From the IMG/VR virus record IMGVR_UViG_3300050343_000189, positions 1 through 61,036 of that record: a stretch of 61,036 nt of DNA; one strand, written 5' to 3'. Shown here piece after piece: positions 16,114-25,513 of the stretch. Origin of the DNA: a virus. How positions within the stretch are numbered: the first letter of the stretch is position 1; each line of letters begins with the position of its first letter. A model generated the notes under the pieces. That model worked only from the letters and a program-made list of their open reading frames with translations. It did no database searches and was not told the DNA's origin. A program made the position numbers and the translations under genes.

Positions 16114-16899
16114 ATGAAAGTTGTTATTCCCATGTCTGGTATGAGCCGTAGGTTCATGGATGCTGGATATACAGTGCCGAAATATCTTTTAGAGATTGAT
16201 GGCAAAACTGTCATCGAACATATCATCGACTTGTATCCTAAAGATACTGAGTTTGTCTGTATTCTGAATAGGAAGCATCATGATGAAACAGATGTTGCAG
16301 GTCTCTTACTTCACAAACTCCCTGAAGGATCTTCGATTAGAGTTATTGATCCTCATAAGTTAGGTCCAGTCCATAGTGTTCTTCAGGCATTGAAGGACAT
16401 TGATGATGAAGAACAAGTCATTGTAAATTACTGTGACTTTTCAATGAAGTGGGATTATGATGATTTTGTTTCACATGTTACTGATACGGATTGTGATGGA
16501 TCTGTAATTTCATATACCGGATTCCATCCTCACATGTTGGGTAGTGATAATTATGCTTTCTGTAGACTGAAAGAAGGTTCATTTCAAATTGAAGAGATAC
16601 GTGAGAAGCGACCATTTACTGACGATAAGATGTCAGAGTATGCTTCTACTGGCACTTACTATTTCAAGAAAGGTAAGTATGTTAAGCATTACTTTCAACA
16701 ACTGATTGATGAAGATGTTAATATTAATGGAGAATATTATGTTAGTTTGGTTCACAATCTGATGATCAAGGATGGATTATACAACACTGTATATGAAGTT
16801 CCAAACATGCTTCAGTGGGGAACACCACTAGATGTGAAGATGTATCAGCAGTGGTCTGACTATTATCGAACAGTGATTGTAATGTCAAGAGCAAGTTGA
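16114..16899 (+). CDS. Sugar-phosphate nucleotidyltransferase
   Basis: 261 residues. IPMSGMSRRFMDAGYTVPKYLLEIDGKTVIEHII is the signature region of NTP-transferase proteins (GxGxRF...PKyll), with VNYCDFSMKWDYD as the metal-binding acidic motif and MLQWGTPLDVKMYQQW near the end. It activates a sugar phosphate as a nucleotide sugar. The last residues may be slightly out of frame. Confidence 0.78.
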   Translation: MKVVIPMSGMSRRFMDAGYTVPKYLLEIDGKTVIEHIIDLYPKDTEFVCILNRKHHDETDVAGLLLHKLPEGSSIRVIDPHKLGPVHSVLQALKDIDDEEQVIVNYCDFSMKWDYDDFVSHVTDTDCDGSVISYTGFHPHMLGSDNYAFCRLKEGSFQIEEIREKRPFTDDKMSEYASTGTYYFKKGKYVKHYFQQLIDEDVNINGEYYVSLVHNLMIKDGLYNTVYEVPNMLQWGTPLDVKMYQQWSDYYRTVIVMSRAS

Positions 16900-17700
16900 A
16901 ATTGAAGGGATGTGTCACTGCACTTCCTATGGCAGGTGCAGGTAGTAGATTTCCAAGGAGGGATATGGTGTGCCGAAACCATTTCTTATGGTTAATGGTG
17001 AGTACATGGTTGATCAAGCACTTAGATGTCTTCCGGAGACGGATAAAACTATCTTGCATGCTCTTAGAATCTCATATGAGTATGCTGCCACTTGAAGAGT
17101 ATCCAGTAATGTTGTATGGATTGATGACTGTTCTTGAAGGTCAAGCTTGCACAACATCGATGATTGTAGAAAGAGTTGAAGATGACACTCAATTTTACTT
17201 GTCTGCATGTGACAATGGAGCACTTGTATGACTCTGATAAGTTTGCTGATTTGATTGAAGATCAGGATAATGATATCGTTGTCTGGAGTTATAGAAATAA
17301 CTACACAGCACATCACAATCCTAACATGTATTCATGGTTGGATGTTGATGATGAATGAGACTATGTAAGGGTAAAGTAAATGTTAAAAAATTTAGATGGA
17401 GAGAACCCTATAGATGAATATGCTATAGTGGGAACTATGTTCTTTAGCAACAAGAAGGTATATAATAAATCTCTTACAAAATTATTATGAAAAGAATGAG
17501 AAGTAATGGTGAATTTTATGTTGATAGTCTTGTTAAATGTTGCAATTGAGTCAGGATATACTGTAAAGAATTTTGAGATCGATCATTATATTTGTTGGGG
17601 AACACCTAACGATCTCAAGACATATAGATACTGGCAAGAATTTTTTCATAAAGTTGATTGGCATCCTTATGACTATATAAAAGATTACTTTACCAATTAG
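16896..17700 (+). CDS. Second sugar-phosphate nucleotidyltransferase, many frameshifts
   Basis: The signature VTALPMAGAGSRF starts the gene; the pieces EEYPVMLYGLMTVLEGQACT, YLSACDNGALYDSDKFADL, IVVWSYRNNYTAHHNPNMYSW, GEFYVDSLV and IDHYICWGTPNDLKTYRYWQ follow in several frames (shifts near 16960, 17085, 17215, 17360, 17490, 17545). It is a paralogue of the gene before it. So many shifts make it unclear whether it is decayed or only badly read. Confidence 0.65.
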
Positions 17701-17742
17701 ATATTGGGACCAAGTCCTACGAGAAAAATATCTAGCTACAGG

Positions 17743-18789
17743 ATGAAAAGTGGTAGAACTATTGAAGTTGCATATTTTTCTTGTCCAATTTACTGGACTA
17801 TCAAAACATTATCCATTACCTCTTGTATATTCTTATACAAATAAAAGACTTATATCTTCCCTCAGAGAAAAATTTATGTCTCTTGATAGAGGAACTGTAT
17901 ATGAAACTGGTGACATGAATTATGAGATGAACATGTTCTCTTAGGGAAAACATGTGATGTTCCAATGTTTTACTTTGTGTATAATATGGCAAACTATTAT
18001 CACTTCATATATGATACTTTGCCATATCTCTATTCTTACTTCAATGAAAAATATATTCATCCTGACATGAAATTGCTTGTCAGTCCTCCAGAGGGACAAG
18101 ATGATCTTTATCCTTTTGTGTGGGATAGTCTTGCAATGTTGGGTATCACTAAGAGATGATGTGGTATTTCTTGACACGGATGTGATGTATAATCGTGTAT
18201 GTATTTCATCTTCATTGACACATAACGGTCTATCTAACTGTCCACCTCATAAAGGAGTGTTTGAATATCGTCAATCAGATGGAAGAGTGACTATGTGGGA
18301 CCTGAGAAGATCTATATCTCTCGTCGAACCTGGTTGCATAATACACATCATAACATTGGAACGAACTACACGGAACGCCGTAGATGTGCATCAATGAAGA
18401 TCAAGTTGCACAGATGTTTATTGATCAGGGTTTCAAAGAAGTATTCTGTGAAAACTTGACAATGAAGAAAAGATTGGTATGTTTAGGAATGCAAAGTATG
18501 TTGCAGGTCCAATTGGTGGTGGAATGTGTAATGTCATTATTCTCTCCTCCAGATACTAAAGTTTTCTCAATTAATAGTCCAACTTTCTTTGATGTGAATT
18601 TTAGATTTGGGTATTCTATGGAACATACAGACCTTACTCATTTTGAACATACTGAATTTACTGATCAAGAAAGAAGAGTCTATTGAGAGTGACGGATCAC
18701 TTTCAATCTCTGGAGGACTTAATTCTCCTTGGCAAGTAGATCTAAATAAACTATCCAAATTTTTATGCAAATGGATACCTCAATTTTAG
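17743..18789 (+). CDS. GT61-like glycosyltransferase (DUF563), frameshifted
   Basis: Starts MKSGRTIEVAYF. NMANYYHFIYDTLPYLYSYF is the HF..D.LP.L motif of GT61; IYISRR and later KYVAGPIGGGMCNVI followed by SSPDTKVFSI correspond to the conserved donor-site end, though the usual HGA is changed. About six shifts between 17770 and 18690. Repaired length about 345 residues. It overlaps the next gene. Confidence 0.65.
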
Positions 18790-19438
18790 AACTTGCATGG
18801 GCATTGGGTCCTTACGCCATTTGTGGTGAAGGGTAATGTCTCTGTGAGAGATGATGACAGTTTTTGGATGAAGGCAAGTGGTGCTTCGTTAACCAATCTT
18901 GGAAAATCTGAGATGGTTGCCTGTAAGATGACAGGTGTGCCCTTTGATTCATTGGGACCAAAACCAAGTATTGAAACTGGTTTTCATGCATGGATTTTAA
19001 GAGAGTTTGAAGATATTAATTTTGTAGCTCATACTCATCCAGCAAAGACCATGCAGGTGTTGTGCTCTGAGCAGATCTATTCATTTGCAGATCATAGACT
19101 ATTTCCTGATCAGGTAGTGAGGAATGGTGCTAAGTCTTGTGTAGTTCCTTATGCAATGCCAGGTAAACCTTTACTTGAACAAATTAAAAAGTATGTAACC
19201 TATATTTGTTGAAGAGTATCAATACTTTCCTAAATTGATATTACTTGAAAATCATGGTATAATTGTAGCATCTTCTTCTCATAAAGAATGTATTGCTTCT
19301 ACAATGATGTGTGAAAAATCTGCAGAGATTTTTATTGGATCTAAGGTTCTTGGGCAAACTAATTTCCTTACGAGTGAACAGGTCAGTGAGATAGACAAAT
19401 GTCCCAGTGAAAAACATAGGAGAAAAATGTATCAATGA
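18765..19438 (+). CDS. Class II aldolase/adducin-family protein, frameshifted
   Basis: MDTSILELAWALGPYAICGE then GNVSVRDDDSFWMKASGASL is the phosphate- and Zn-site N-terminal motif; VAHTHPAKTMQVLCSE gives the HTHP zinc ligands; LLENHGIIVASSSHKE the last His. Related enzymes cleave or epimerise sugar phosphates (fuculose-1-phosphate aldolase, ribulose-5-phosphate epimerase). Shifts near 18830 and 19203. About 222 residues. Confidence 0.78.
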
Positions 19439-19749
19439 AAGTGTAATTTATGTTGATATTGATGAAACGATTTGTAATCGAGAATCATCTACAGATTTTG
19501 GAACAACTCATGATTACACCAAAGCAAAACCAATTCAAAATAACATTGATAAGATTAACCAATTGTATGATCAAGGAAATACGATTGTGTATTGGACAGC
19601 AAGAGGAAGTAGAAAGCAGATTGATTGGACTAATCTTGACACAGCAACAACTGTCAGACTGGGGATGTAAGTATCATGAACTTCGTGTTGACAAACCATT
19701 TTACGATCTCTTCATTGAAGATAAATCATTACGCATTGAGGAAGTATGA
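19435..19749 (+). CDS. Second HAD-like phosphatase, frameshifted
   Basis: VIYVDIDETICNRES is a DxDxT nucleophile motif and IVYWTARGSR motif II. The rest, LSDWGCKYHELRVDKPFYDL and LFIEDKSLRIEEV, is aligned with the phosphatase at 15446 (LSLWGCKYHQLFLGKPSADY). Shifts near 19440 and 19650. Paralogue of the earlier phosphatase with a small insert after motif I. Confidence 0.72.
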
Positions 19750-20196
19750 GAATTATATCTCACAGAGGTAATGTTCGGGGACGAGTTCCTGGTAGAGAGA
19801 ATGCTCCCAGTTACATTGATTGTGCTCTTGGTAATGGTTATGATGTAGAGATTGATGTATGGGATATTGATGGTGAGTTTTGGTTGGGTCATGATGAACC
19901 ACAATATAAAGTAACTTGGAATTGGTTCTTTAAGAGGCAAGATAATCTCTGGTTGCACTGTAAGAATGTAGAGGCAGCAAAGACTTGTGAAATATTCCAA
20001 TCCTTTTGTCACACTGGTGATCCATATTCATACACATCAAATAAAAAAATTTGGTTACATGATATAGAACAAACTTTTGATGACAAAACTATCATTCCAC
20101 TTGCTTGATTGGGAGATGGTAGATAGTTTTAAAACACATATTAAAGATGAAGTGCCATACGGCATCTGTACAGATTATCCCTACATGTTATCATGA
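19746..20196 (+). CDS. Glycerophosphodiester phosphodiesterase-like protein, frameshifted near the end
   Basis: MRIISHRGN begins the GDPD-like TIM barrel (HRG motif); ENAPSYIDCALGNGYDVEIDVW and FWLGHDEPQY supply the acidic metal ligands and second His. LWLHCKNVEAAK follows. A shift near 20097 leads to LLDWEMVDSFKTHIKDE and PYGICTDYPYML. About 150 residues, shorter than true GDPDs, as in other glycan clusters. It might remove phosphodiester side groups; this is a guess. Confidence 0.65.
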
Positions 20197-20291
20197 CAAG
20201 AATTGCACTTTGTTATTCAGGAAGACCAAGAAGTTATCAAGAGTGCCATCAAAATCATAAAGAACACTTTCGTCTAGGTCAAAATGATTAG
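20193..20291 (+). pseudogene. N-terminal remnant of a glycan-cluster protein
   Basis: 32 residues, MTRIALCYSGRPRSYQECHQ and on, starting at an ATGA overlap and ending in a stop where an unrelated epimerase begins. The CYSGRPRSY start resembles a class of glycan-cluster proteins whose first strand reads LCFSGQPR. The rest of that gene is missing, so this looks like a recombination remnant. Confidence 0.5.
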
Positions 20292-21102
20292 GATCTGCTG
20301 GACAGATCGGTGCTTATCTATCTGAGTACTTAAAAGATAAAGGACATCATGTAAGCAATGTTGATATTGTAAATGGTGTTCAATATGATCTTGAGAGTAA
20401 CACCTAACACTGTAGTAGAGAATGCAATTCAGTATGCTGACTTTGTATTCTTTCTTGCCTTTGATGTGGGTGGTTCTACGTTACTTGAAAAAGTATCAAC
20501 ATACTTTGAGTTTGTTAATAACAATACTCGTATGATGGCAAATACTTTTCGTTTACTTGGAGAAGTATAAGAAGAGATTTGTCTTTGCATCATCTCAGAT
20601 GAGTAACATGTCTTACTCTCCCTATGGTGTGATGAAGCGTGTTGGTGAACTTCATACCACAGCACTGAAAGGACTGACTGTTAAGTTCTGGAATGTCTAT
20701 GGTATTGAAAAAGATATGGAGAAGGCTCATGTGATCACTGACTTCATCCGTAAGGGATTTGAAGAGGGTCAATTTGAGATGATGACTGATGGTACAGAAG
20801 AACGTCAGTTCTCTATGCTGAGGACTGCTGTGAAGCATTAGAGACGGTTATGGAAAACTATACTGACTTTAAACCAGAAGATCCACTTCACATTACATCA
20901 TTCCATTCTAATACTATTAGAGAAATTGCTAATATTATCAGGGTTGTTTTGGATTGATTGATAAACATGATGTAAAGATCAACTCTGGACTTGCTAAAGA
21001 TAGTGTTCAGATGGATAAAAGAAATGAGGCAGACTGGTGGGTTCCCAAGACTACTATTGATGAGGTATCAGAAAAGTATTCAATGAAATGAAGAAGGAGT
21101 AA
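20284..21102 (+). CDS. NAD-dependent sugar epimerase/dehydratase (SDR), frameshifted, N-terminus damaged
   Basis: The Rossmann motif GSAGQIGAYLSEYLKDKGH is present but the residues before it are lost at the junction with the upstream remnant. FVFASSQMSNM and SPYGVMKRVGE give the catalytic Ser and Tyr-x-x-x-Lys. WNVYGIEKD, then an ITDFIRKGFEEGQFEM stretch follow. Shifts near 20393, 20570, 20810, 20940 and 21065. The end is ADWWVPKTTIDEG...FNEMKKE. Confidence 0.7.
21035..21056 (+). repeat. Direct repeat, first copy (end of epimerase)
   Basis: A 22-base sequence starting TGGTGGGTTCCCAAG recurs exactly at 21116-21137, 81 bases on. The following bases (TTGATG, AGGTATC, AGAAAAGTATT, GAAATGAAG) also recur in order with small insertions. 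Confidence 0.9.
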
Positions 21103-21115
21103 TTATATTTTAAAT

Positions 21116-21137
21116 TGGTGGGTTCCCAAGACTACTA
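21116..21137 (+). repeat. Direct repeat, second copy (joined to a GT11 fragment)
   Basis: Exact copy of 21035-21056. It marks a partial duplication of the epimerase 3' end, directly followed by the C-terminal part of a fucosyltransferase. Confidence 0.9.
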
Positions 21138-21138
21138 A

Positions 21139-21438
21139 TTGATGTCCAGGTATCTGGAGTGGATGAGTAGAAAAGTATTTGAACGAAATGAAGCAAGGAT
21201 TTCTGATAATGGGCTATCTGGAAAACTGGATGATGGGCAGAGAGTGCCCTGGACTGATCTGTGTCTGATGTCTCTCTGTACTGATGCTATCATCGCCAAC
21301 AGTTCATTTTCTTGGTGGGGTGCATGGTTAATTGATAATCCTGAGAAGAAAGTAATTGCACCTAAGAAGTGGTTTGGTCCACAATATGACCACTATCATA
21401 TGGATGATTTGATTCCCAAAACCTGGACTGTTCTGTAA
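21139..21438 (+). pseudogene. C-terminal fragment of a GT11 (alpha-1,2-fucosyltransferase-like) enzyme
   Basis: About 70 residues at the end, DLCLMSLCTDAIIANSSFSW and WGAWLI...KVIAPKKWFGP, are the C-terminal donor-site region of GT11. The donor-binding HxRRxD motif and N-terminus are absent. The same region is present in the full-length gene at 22241, so this is a truncated paralogue left by recombination. Confidence 0.8.
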
Positions 21439-22244
21439 TGGATCTTACCTTCCTGATTCCTACGAGAATTGAGACTGAAGACCGATTGAGAAACATCATC
21501 TCATCGGTCTCTTATCTTTTAAGACATGTATCTGCAAAAGTTATAGTTAAGGAAGTATCTGGTCGTAATACTTTTCTGCATAGGGCTTTGCCTGAGATTA
21601 GGAAGTACGCAGATACAGATAAATTAACGCATATATTTGAAGAGAATAATGATCCATTATTCTGTAAAAGTAAAGTATTAAATGATCTTATAGTTGCTTC
21701 TGATACAACTGTAGTTGCAAACTACGATGCTGACTGTATTCTTCCAAAAGAATCATATCGTCAAGCATATGAAATGATTTACAATCAAGAGGCAGACGTA
21801 GTTTATCCATATGGTTGTGGGATATATCAGTGGAGAGCCGACTATAATATGCAAATTTATGATGAGTTTGTGAATTCGTGGGATGGAACATCTGTCCTTG
21901 ATAAAAATAAAACTCTATCTAACTCTACTATTGGATGGACACAATTCATTAGACGAGAGAACTATATCAATTCTTATATGATGAATGAAAACTTTGTGTC
22001 CTGGGGATGTGAGGATGATGAGTTCTACTTTCGTATGAGCACATTGGGCAATCGTATTGCAAGACTTGATAATTATGTCTACCATCTTGAGCATGGTAGG
22101 ACACATAACTCCTGGTTCAGTAATCCAAACTTCAATAATAACTATCAACTCTGGAATACAATCAAAACATTTGACAGAGATCGGTTGGTGAAGTATTATG
22201 AGAACCAGGACTATCTGAAAACACGTAAAGCACAACTGAAATGA
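21438..22244 (+). CDS. GT2-like glycosyltransferase
   Basis: 268 residues, intact. LTFLIPTRIETEDRLRNI opens the GT-A fold, VVANYDADCILP has the DxD metal site, and NFVSWGCEDDEFYFRM is the ED base-region motif of GT2 enzymes of the chondroitin-polymerase/galactosyltransferase type. Its ATG overlaps the previous stop and its stop overlaps the next start (ATGATAG). Confidence 0.8.
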   Translation: MDLTFLIPTRIETEDRLRNIISSVSYLLRHVSAKVIVKEVSGRNTFLHRALPEIRKYADTDKLTHIFEENNDPLFCKSKVLNDLIVASDTTVVANYDADCILPKESYRQAYEMIYNQEADVVYPYGCGIYQWRADYNMQIYDEFVNSWDGTSVLDKNKTLSNSTIGWTQFIRRENYINSYMMNENFVSWGCEDDEFYFRMSTLGNRIARLDNYVYHLEHGRTHNSWFSNPNFNNNYQLWNTIKTFDRDRLVKYYENQDYLKTRKAQLK

Positions 22245-23041
22245 TAGGATTTAATGCACTAGGACGAATGGGTCGTCTTGGTAATCAGATGTTTCAGTAT
22301 GCAGCTCTTAAAGGGATTGCAAAAAATAATGGGGCAGACATTACCATCCCATATTATCAGGATGCTGTTGATGATGGCATTGGCAATATGCTTCGGACTG
22401 AATTGTTTGACTCTTTTGATCTGAATGTTAATATTGGTCTATTAAATAATGGACATGCACCAGTTGTCATGAGAGACATTTTCATTTTGATGAGGAATTG
22501 TTTCGTATGTGTCCTGATAATGTAGTATTCGTGGATATTTTCAGACAGAAAAATACTTTAAGCATATTGAAGATGAGATCCGTGATGACTTTACTTTCAA
22601 GGATGAGATTCTGAATCCTTGTAAGGAGATGATGGAAGATGTAGAAATCCTATTGCACTTCATGTTCGTCGCACTGATTATGTGACTAATAGTGCTAATC
22701 ATCCTCCATGTACTCTTGAATATTACAAGAAAGCACTGAAGCACTTTGATGATGATCGCAATGTGATTGTGTTTTCAGATGATCCTGCATGGTGTAATGA
22801 ACAGGAGTTATTCTCTGGAGATCGTTTCATGATCTCTGAGAACGAAGACAATAGAATAGACCTTTGCTTAATGACACTCTGTTCTGATTTTATTATTGCT
22901 AACTCTTCATTCTCTTGGTGGGGTGCATGGCTTGCTAACAGGGGTAAGGTCGTTGCTCCTCAACAGTGGTTTGGCACTGATGGTTATACTAAAGATCACA
23001 ATACAAAGGATGTAGTACCTGATGGATGGACACGAATTTAG
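22241..23041 (+). CDS. GT11 alpha-1,2-fucosyltransferase-like enzyme, frameshifted
   Basis: LGRMGRLGNQMFQYAALKGIA is the GT11 N-terminal motif; ALHVRRTDYV is the donor-binding HxRRxDY; LCSDFIIANSSFSWWGAWLA the C-terminal motif. Shifts near 22475, 22535, 22640. Repaired length about 265 residues. The donor is probably GDP-fucose or a related GDP sugar, fitting the GDP-mannose epimerase at the head of the cluster. Confidence 0.85.
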
Positions 23042-23045
23042 TAAA

Positions 23046-23725
23046 ATGGACAAGAATAAGTCTGCACATAAACTAAAAGGACTTCCTGCAATTTATTGGT
23101 TAAACTTAGATGCTGATACTGATAGACGGTTCTATATGGAAGAGCAGTTTAAGTATTGGAATGTTAATAATCATACTCGTATTTCAGGATATGATGCAAG
23201 AGAAGATGATGCTTCTGAACATTTGAAGGGAAGAATACCTGATAATGTAAGTCAGACAGAACTTGGATGTTGTATGTCTCATCTGAAAGCAATCAAGCAT
23301 TTCTATGAAGAGACTGATGATGACTACTGTATGATTCTTGAAGATGATGTAGATTTTTCTACTGTCAAGTATTGGAATTTTACTTGGCAAGAATTTTCTG
23401 GTCTTCTTCCTTATGATTGGGATTGTATTCAAATGACTGCAATTACTACAGGTGACATTCATGTCAAACTACATCTTAAGTATATTAATGATTTTTCTGC
23501 TGCAGCTTATTTGATTTCTCGTCACCATGCTGCAAAAATAGTAAAGCATCATATCCGTGGTGATAAATCAAATTAGATAATGGTGTAAAACCTAGAGCAG
23601 TTTCTGAAGATACGATCTTAGAAACTGGTAAAACATATACTATTCCAATATTTCTCTATAATATTGCATTAGGATCAACCATTCATGCAGAGCATATTGG
23701 AGTCTTTCATAAGGGTCCACAATGA
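23046..23725 (+). CDS. GT25 (LPS biosynthesis) glycosyltransferase, frameshifted
   Basis: MDKNKSAHKLKGLPAIYWLN, then LDADTDRRFYMEEQF is the GT25 start; SQTELGCCMSHLKAIKHF and CMILEDDVDF are the family's central motifs. The frame shifts near 23570 and continues LDNGVKPRAVSED to a TGA at 23723-23725. About 226 residues. Last enzyme of the glycan cluster. Confidence 0.83.
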
Positions 23726-23802
23726 ACTATGATCCTTACTTGGGTCGGATTACTGAAAACTCTGCTGCACAACAGCAAAGGACGGATAACCCACCCTCTT
23801 GA
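23722..23802 (+). CDS. Short ORF after the glycan cluster
   Basis: 26 residues, MNYDPYLGRITENSAAQQQR and on, starting at an AATGA overlap with the GT25 gene. Its stop falls in the -35 box of the next promoter. No family; it could be a fragment. Confidence 0.3.
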   Translation: MNYDPYLGRITENSAAQQQRTDNPPS

Positions 23803-23833
23803 CATACTACGAAGACTTCGAGTAGTATAAATA
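23799..23833 (+). promoter_or_regulatory. Promoter region with TTGACA and a late-type TATAAATA box
   Basis: TTGACA (23799-23804) and TATAAATA (23826-23833), the T4 late consensus. Between them the near-palindrome ACTACGAA gac TTCGAGTAGT may be an operator or a hairpin. It drives the porin-like gene. Confidence 0.65.
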
Positions 23834-23884
23834 CTTAACCTTTTGTCTTTCAGTAATTAAAGTAACAAAGGGTATACTTAACAC

Positions 23885-23926
23885 GGGACAGTCGAGTCCC
23901 TATCCATCTGCGGGTATCCATTCCGC
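23885..23926 (+). other. Two hairpins in the porin leader
   Basis: GGGAC (23885-23889) pairs with GTCCC (23896-23900), and TGCGG (23909-23913) with CCGCA (23922-23926). The untranslated leader is about 110 bases long, unusual in this compact genome, and may stabilise or control the porin mRNA. Confidence 0.5.
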
Positions 23927-23947
23927 AAGTAACTAAAGGTAAAACAA

Positions 23948-24312
23948 ATGTTTAAATCTGTATTCGCAGCCTCCGCTGCTCTGTTCGCTTCTGCTGGCGC
24001 TGCCCTTGCAGGTCCCTACGTTAACGTAGAAACCAATGCCGGTTGGGTTGGCGATGACTACACTGCTGCCACGACAGACCTTCACGTAGGTTTTGAAGGA
24101 GAAGCAGGTGCTGCTTCCTACTACGTCCAGGCTGGTCCTGCAATCGTCGCTGTTGACGGCGAAGAGACTGACACCCAGTTCTCTGGTAAAGCAGGATTGG
24201 ACGTCCCCGTCTCCGATGCCTTGGCGTATACGGTGAGCTCTCCTTCCTGACTGCTGAAGACGAAGATGACTTCGGTCTTGGTGGTAAGTTGGGCGTCAAG
24301 TACAACTTCTGA
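23948..24312 (+). CDS. Porin-like outer-membrane protein with signal peptide, frameshifted
   Basis: The signal peptide MFKSVFAASAALFASAGAAL is followed by the cleavage site ALA-GP. Alternating beta-strand sequence follows (YVNVETNAGWVGDDY, YYVQAGPAIVAVD). A shift near 24228 leads to GELSFLTAEDED and the C-terminal strand GGKLGVKYNF, ending in Phe as outer-membrane proteins do. About 120 residues, roughly an 8-strand barrel. Codons are richer in C and G than in neighbouring genes. It would sit in the cyanobacterial outer membrane. Confidence 0.75.
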
Positions 24313-24349
24313 TTATTCATATAGACAAGTAAACATCTAGATGTTATAC

Positions 24350-24378
24350 TGGGGGTGCGACGGCATCCCCATTTTTTT
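24350..24378 (+). terminator. Rho-independent terminator after the porin gene
   Basis: GGGGTGC pairs with GCATCCCC around a short loop and is followed by seven T. Confidence 0.85.
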
Positions 24379-24623
24379 GTGAAAAAATTACCTTATAAAC
24401 TTCATAACAAATCCAGGAACACTAACCTCCCTTCTGTACTTTGGAATGATAGCACTGATAGGGATGCACTGCATAACCATGCTCACTATGAAATGACTAT
24501 GGATGCAGATTCTTACGTGAGGCAAGTGGTGTAGAGCATCAGCAGAAAACAAAAAGACCTGCATCCGTTATGGTGGAGACATGGAGTATTGACAAAACTT
24601 TATGTTTCCTATATAATATGTAA
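24379..24623 (+). CDS. Possible small ORF, frameshifted
   Basis: GTG start at 24379 gives MKKLPYKLHNKSRNTNLPSV and HNHAHYEMTMDADSYVR; one shift near 24518 leads to EASGVEHQQKTKRPASVM and a stop at 24621-24623. About 80 residues. The far end overlaps a promoter, so the true end may be earlier. No family recognised. Confidence 0.35.
24589..24617 (+). promoter_or_regulatory. Consensus promoter of the hli operon
   Basis: TTGACA (24589-24594), 17 bases, TATAAT (24612-24617). It is 28 bases before the hli start. Confidence 0.85.
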
Positions 24624-24644
24624 AGAAACATTACGGAGTGTATC

Positions 24645-24860
24645 GTGACTGTAACAACGAATGATCGTGGACGCACAAATCTGTTCGCCAGAGAACCCCA
24701 AATGTATATCTCACAAACTGATGCAGAACGTTACGGTTATGAGTCATATGCAGAAAAGGCAGAGAAATTGAATGGACGCACTGCTATGCTTGGATTTGTT
24801 GCTGCTGTTATCTCTTATACTAGTGGTAGTGTATTTTTCTTTGGTGTCTTCGGATTCTGA
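24645..24860 (+). CDS. hli: High-light-inducible protein
   Basis: 71 residues with GTG start at 24645. AEKLNGRTAMLGFVAAVISY is the chlorophyll-binding ExxNGRxAMxGF motif of Hli proteins, in a single membrane helix; a second hydrophobic stretch SGSVFFFGVFGF ends it. Hli proteins protect photosystem II in infected cells. First gene of a chain of overlapping micro-genes. Confidence 0.92.
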   Translation: MTVTTNDRGRTNLFAREPQMYISQTDAERYGYESYAEKAEKLNGRTAMLGFVAAVISYTSGSVFFFGVFGF

Positions 24861-24946
24861 TGACTGAGATTATTTTCACCGTGACGACAGTTGCTTTTTT
24901 CTGTCTACTCGGTTATACTGTGGAACAACTTTCAGAAACCTACTGA
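24860..24946 (+). CDS. 28-residue membrane micro-protein
   Basis: MTEIIFTVTTVAFFCLLGYT plus a short polar tail (VEQLSETY): one membrane helix. Its ATG shares a base with the hli stop (TGATG) and its own stop shares a base with the next start. Confidence 0.5.
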   Translation: MTEIIFTVTTVAFFCLLGYTVEQLSETY

Positions 24947-25172
24947 TGGAACCCTCTTTACTTGAAATTCTGACTTATTATGTAATTGGAGGAGCTCTTT
25001 TATTGGTGCTCCAGGAGTATTCTTTTTCGTAGTCTTCATGTCAGCTCTTCAAAATACGAAGGGTCGTATGGTAGGTTACAAAGACCACAAACAGTATGGT
25101 GACATTTCATCTTATGAGAATGCACCAGTAGACCAAAGCAAATTCTATTTCGTATTGAGTGAAGGCGAATAG
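24946..25172 (+). CDS. Small membrane protein, frameshifted
   Basis: MEPSLLEILTYYVIGGALF; after a shift near 25003, IGAPGVFFFVVFMSALQNTK. One long or two short hydrophobic helices, then a soluble tail ending FYFVLSEGE. About 75 residues. A recurring cyanophage hypothetical in hli neighbourhoods. Confidence 0.55.
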
Positions 25173-25194
25173 ATAGAAAACATTTCTAATTATT

Positions 25195-25344
25195 ATGCCT
25201 GATCCCAATGCTCTCTATGATGACATGGAGAAACTCAATGCTTTATACGAAGAACTTTGCTGGGATCATGATGACGAACTGATGTTTAGTCATGATGGAA
25301 GCAAAATTATCATTTACAACAAAACACAGGAACTAGAACAATGA
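25195..25344 (+). CDS. Small acidic protein
   Basis: 49 residues (MPDPNALYDDMEKLNALYEE), soluble and acidic, with no domain recognised. The stop overlaps the start of the second hli gene (ATGA). Confidence 0.55.
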   Translation: MPDPNALYDDMEKLNALYEELCWDHDDELMFSHDGSKIIIYNKTQELEQ

Positions 25345-25448
25345 ACGAAAACGCAGAACGCATCAATGGTTGGGCAGCAATGATCGGAGTCATTGCCGCA
25401 ATGGGTAGTTATGCAACCACAGGACAAATCATTCCAGGTATCTGGTGA
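25341..25448 (+). CDS. hli: Short high-light-inducible protein
   Basis: 35 residues, MNENAERINGWAAMIGVIAA then GSYATTGQIIPGIW. The ERINGxxAMIG helix is the Hli motif, with Trp in place of the usual Arg after NG; ATTGQIIPG is the typical Hli tail. Only the helix and tail remain, the smallest form seen in cyanophages. Confidence 0.85.
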   Translation: MNENAERINGWAAMIGVIAAMGSYATTGQIIPGIW

Positions 25449-25513
25449 TGGGATTTGTAGTAGCAGCACTGCTGTTTCTTATTCCAATTGGTGCAGCAGT
25501 TAGAAACTCATGA
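25448..25513 (+). CDS. 21-residue membrane peptide
   Basis: MGFVVAALLFLIPIGAAVRN plus Ser: almost entirely one membrane helix. It sits between genes with four-base overlaps (ATGA), which supports its being translated. Confidence 0.45.
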   Translation: MGFVVAALLFLIPIGAAVRNS

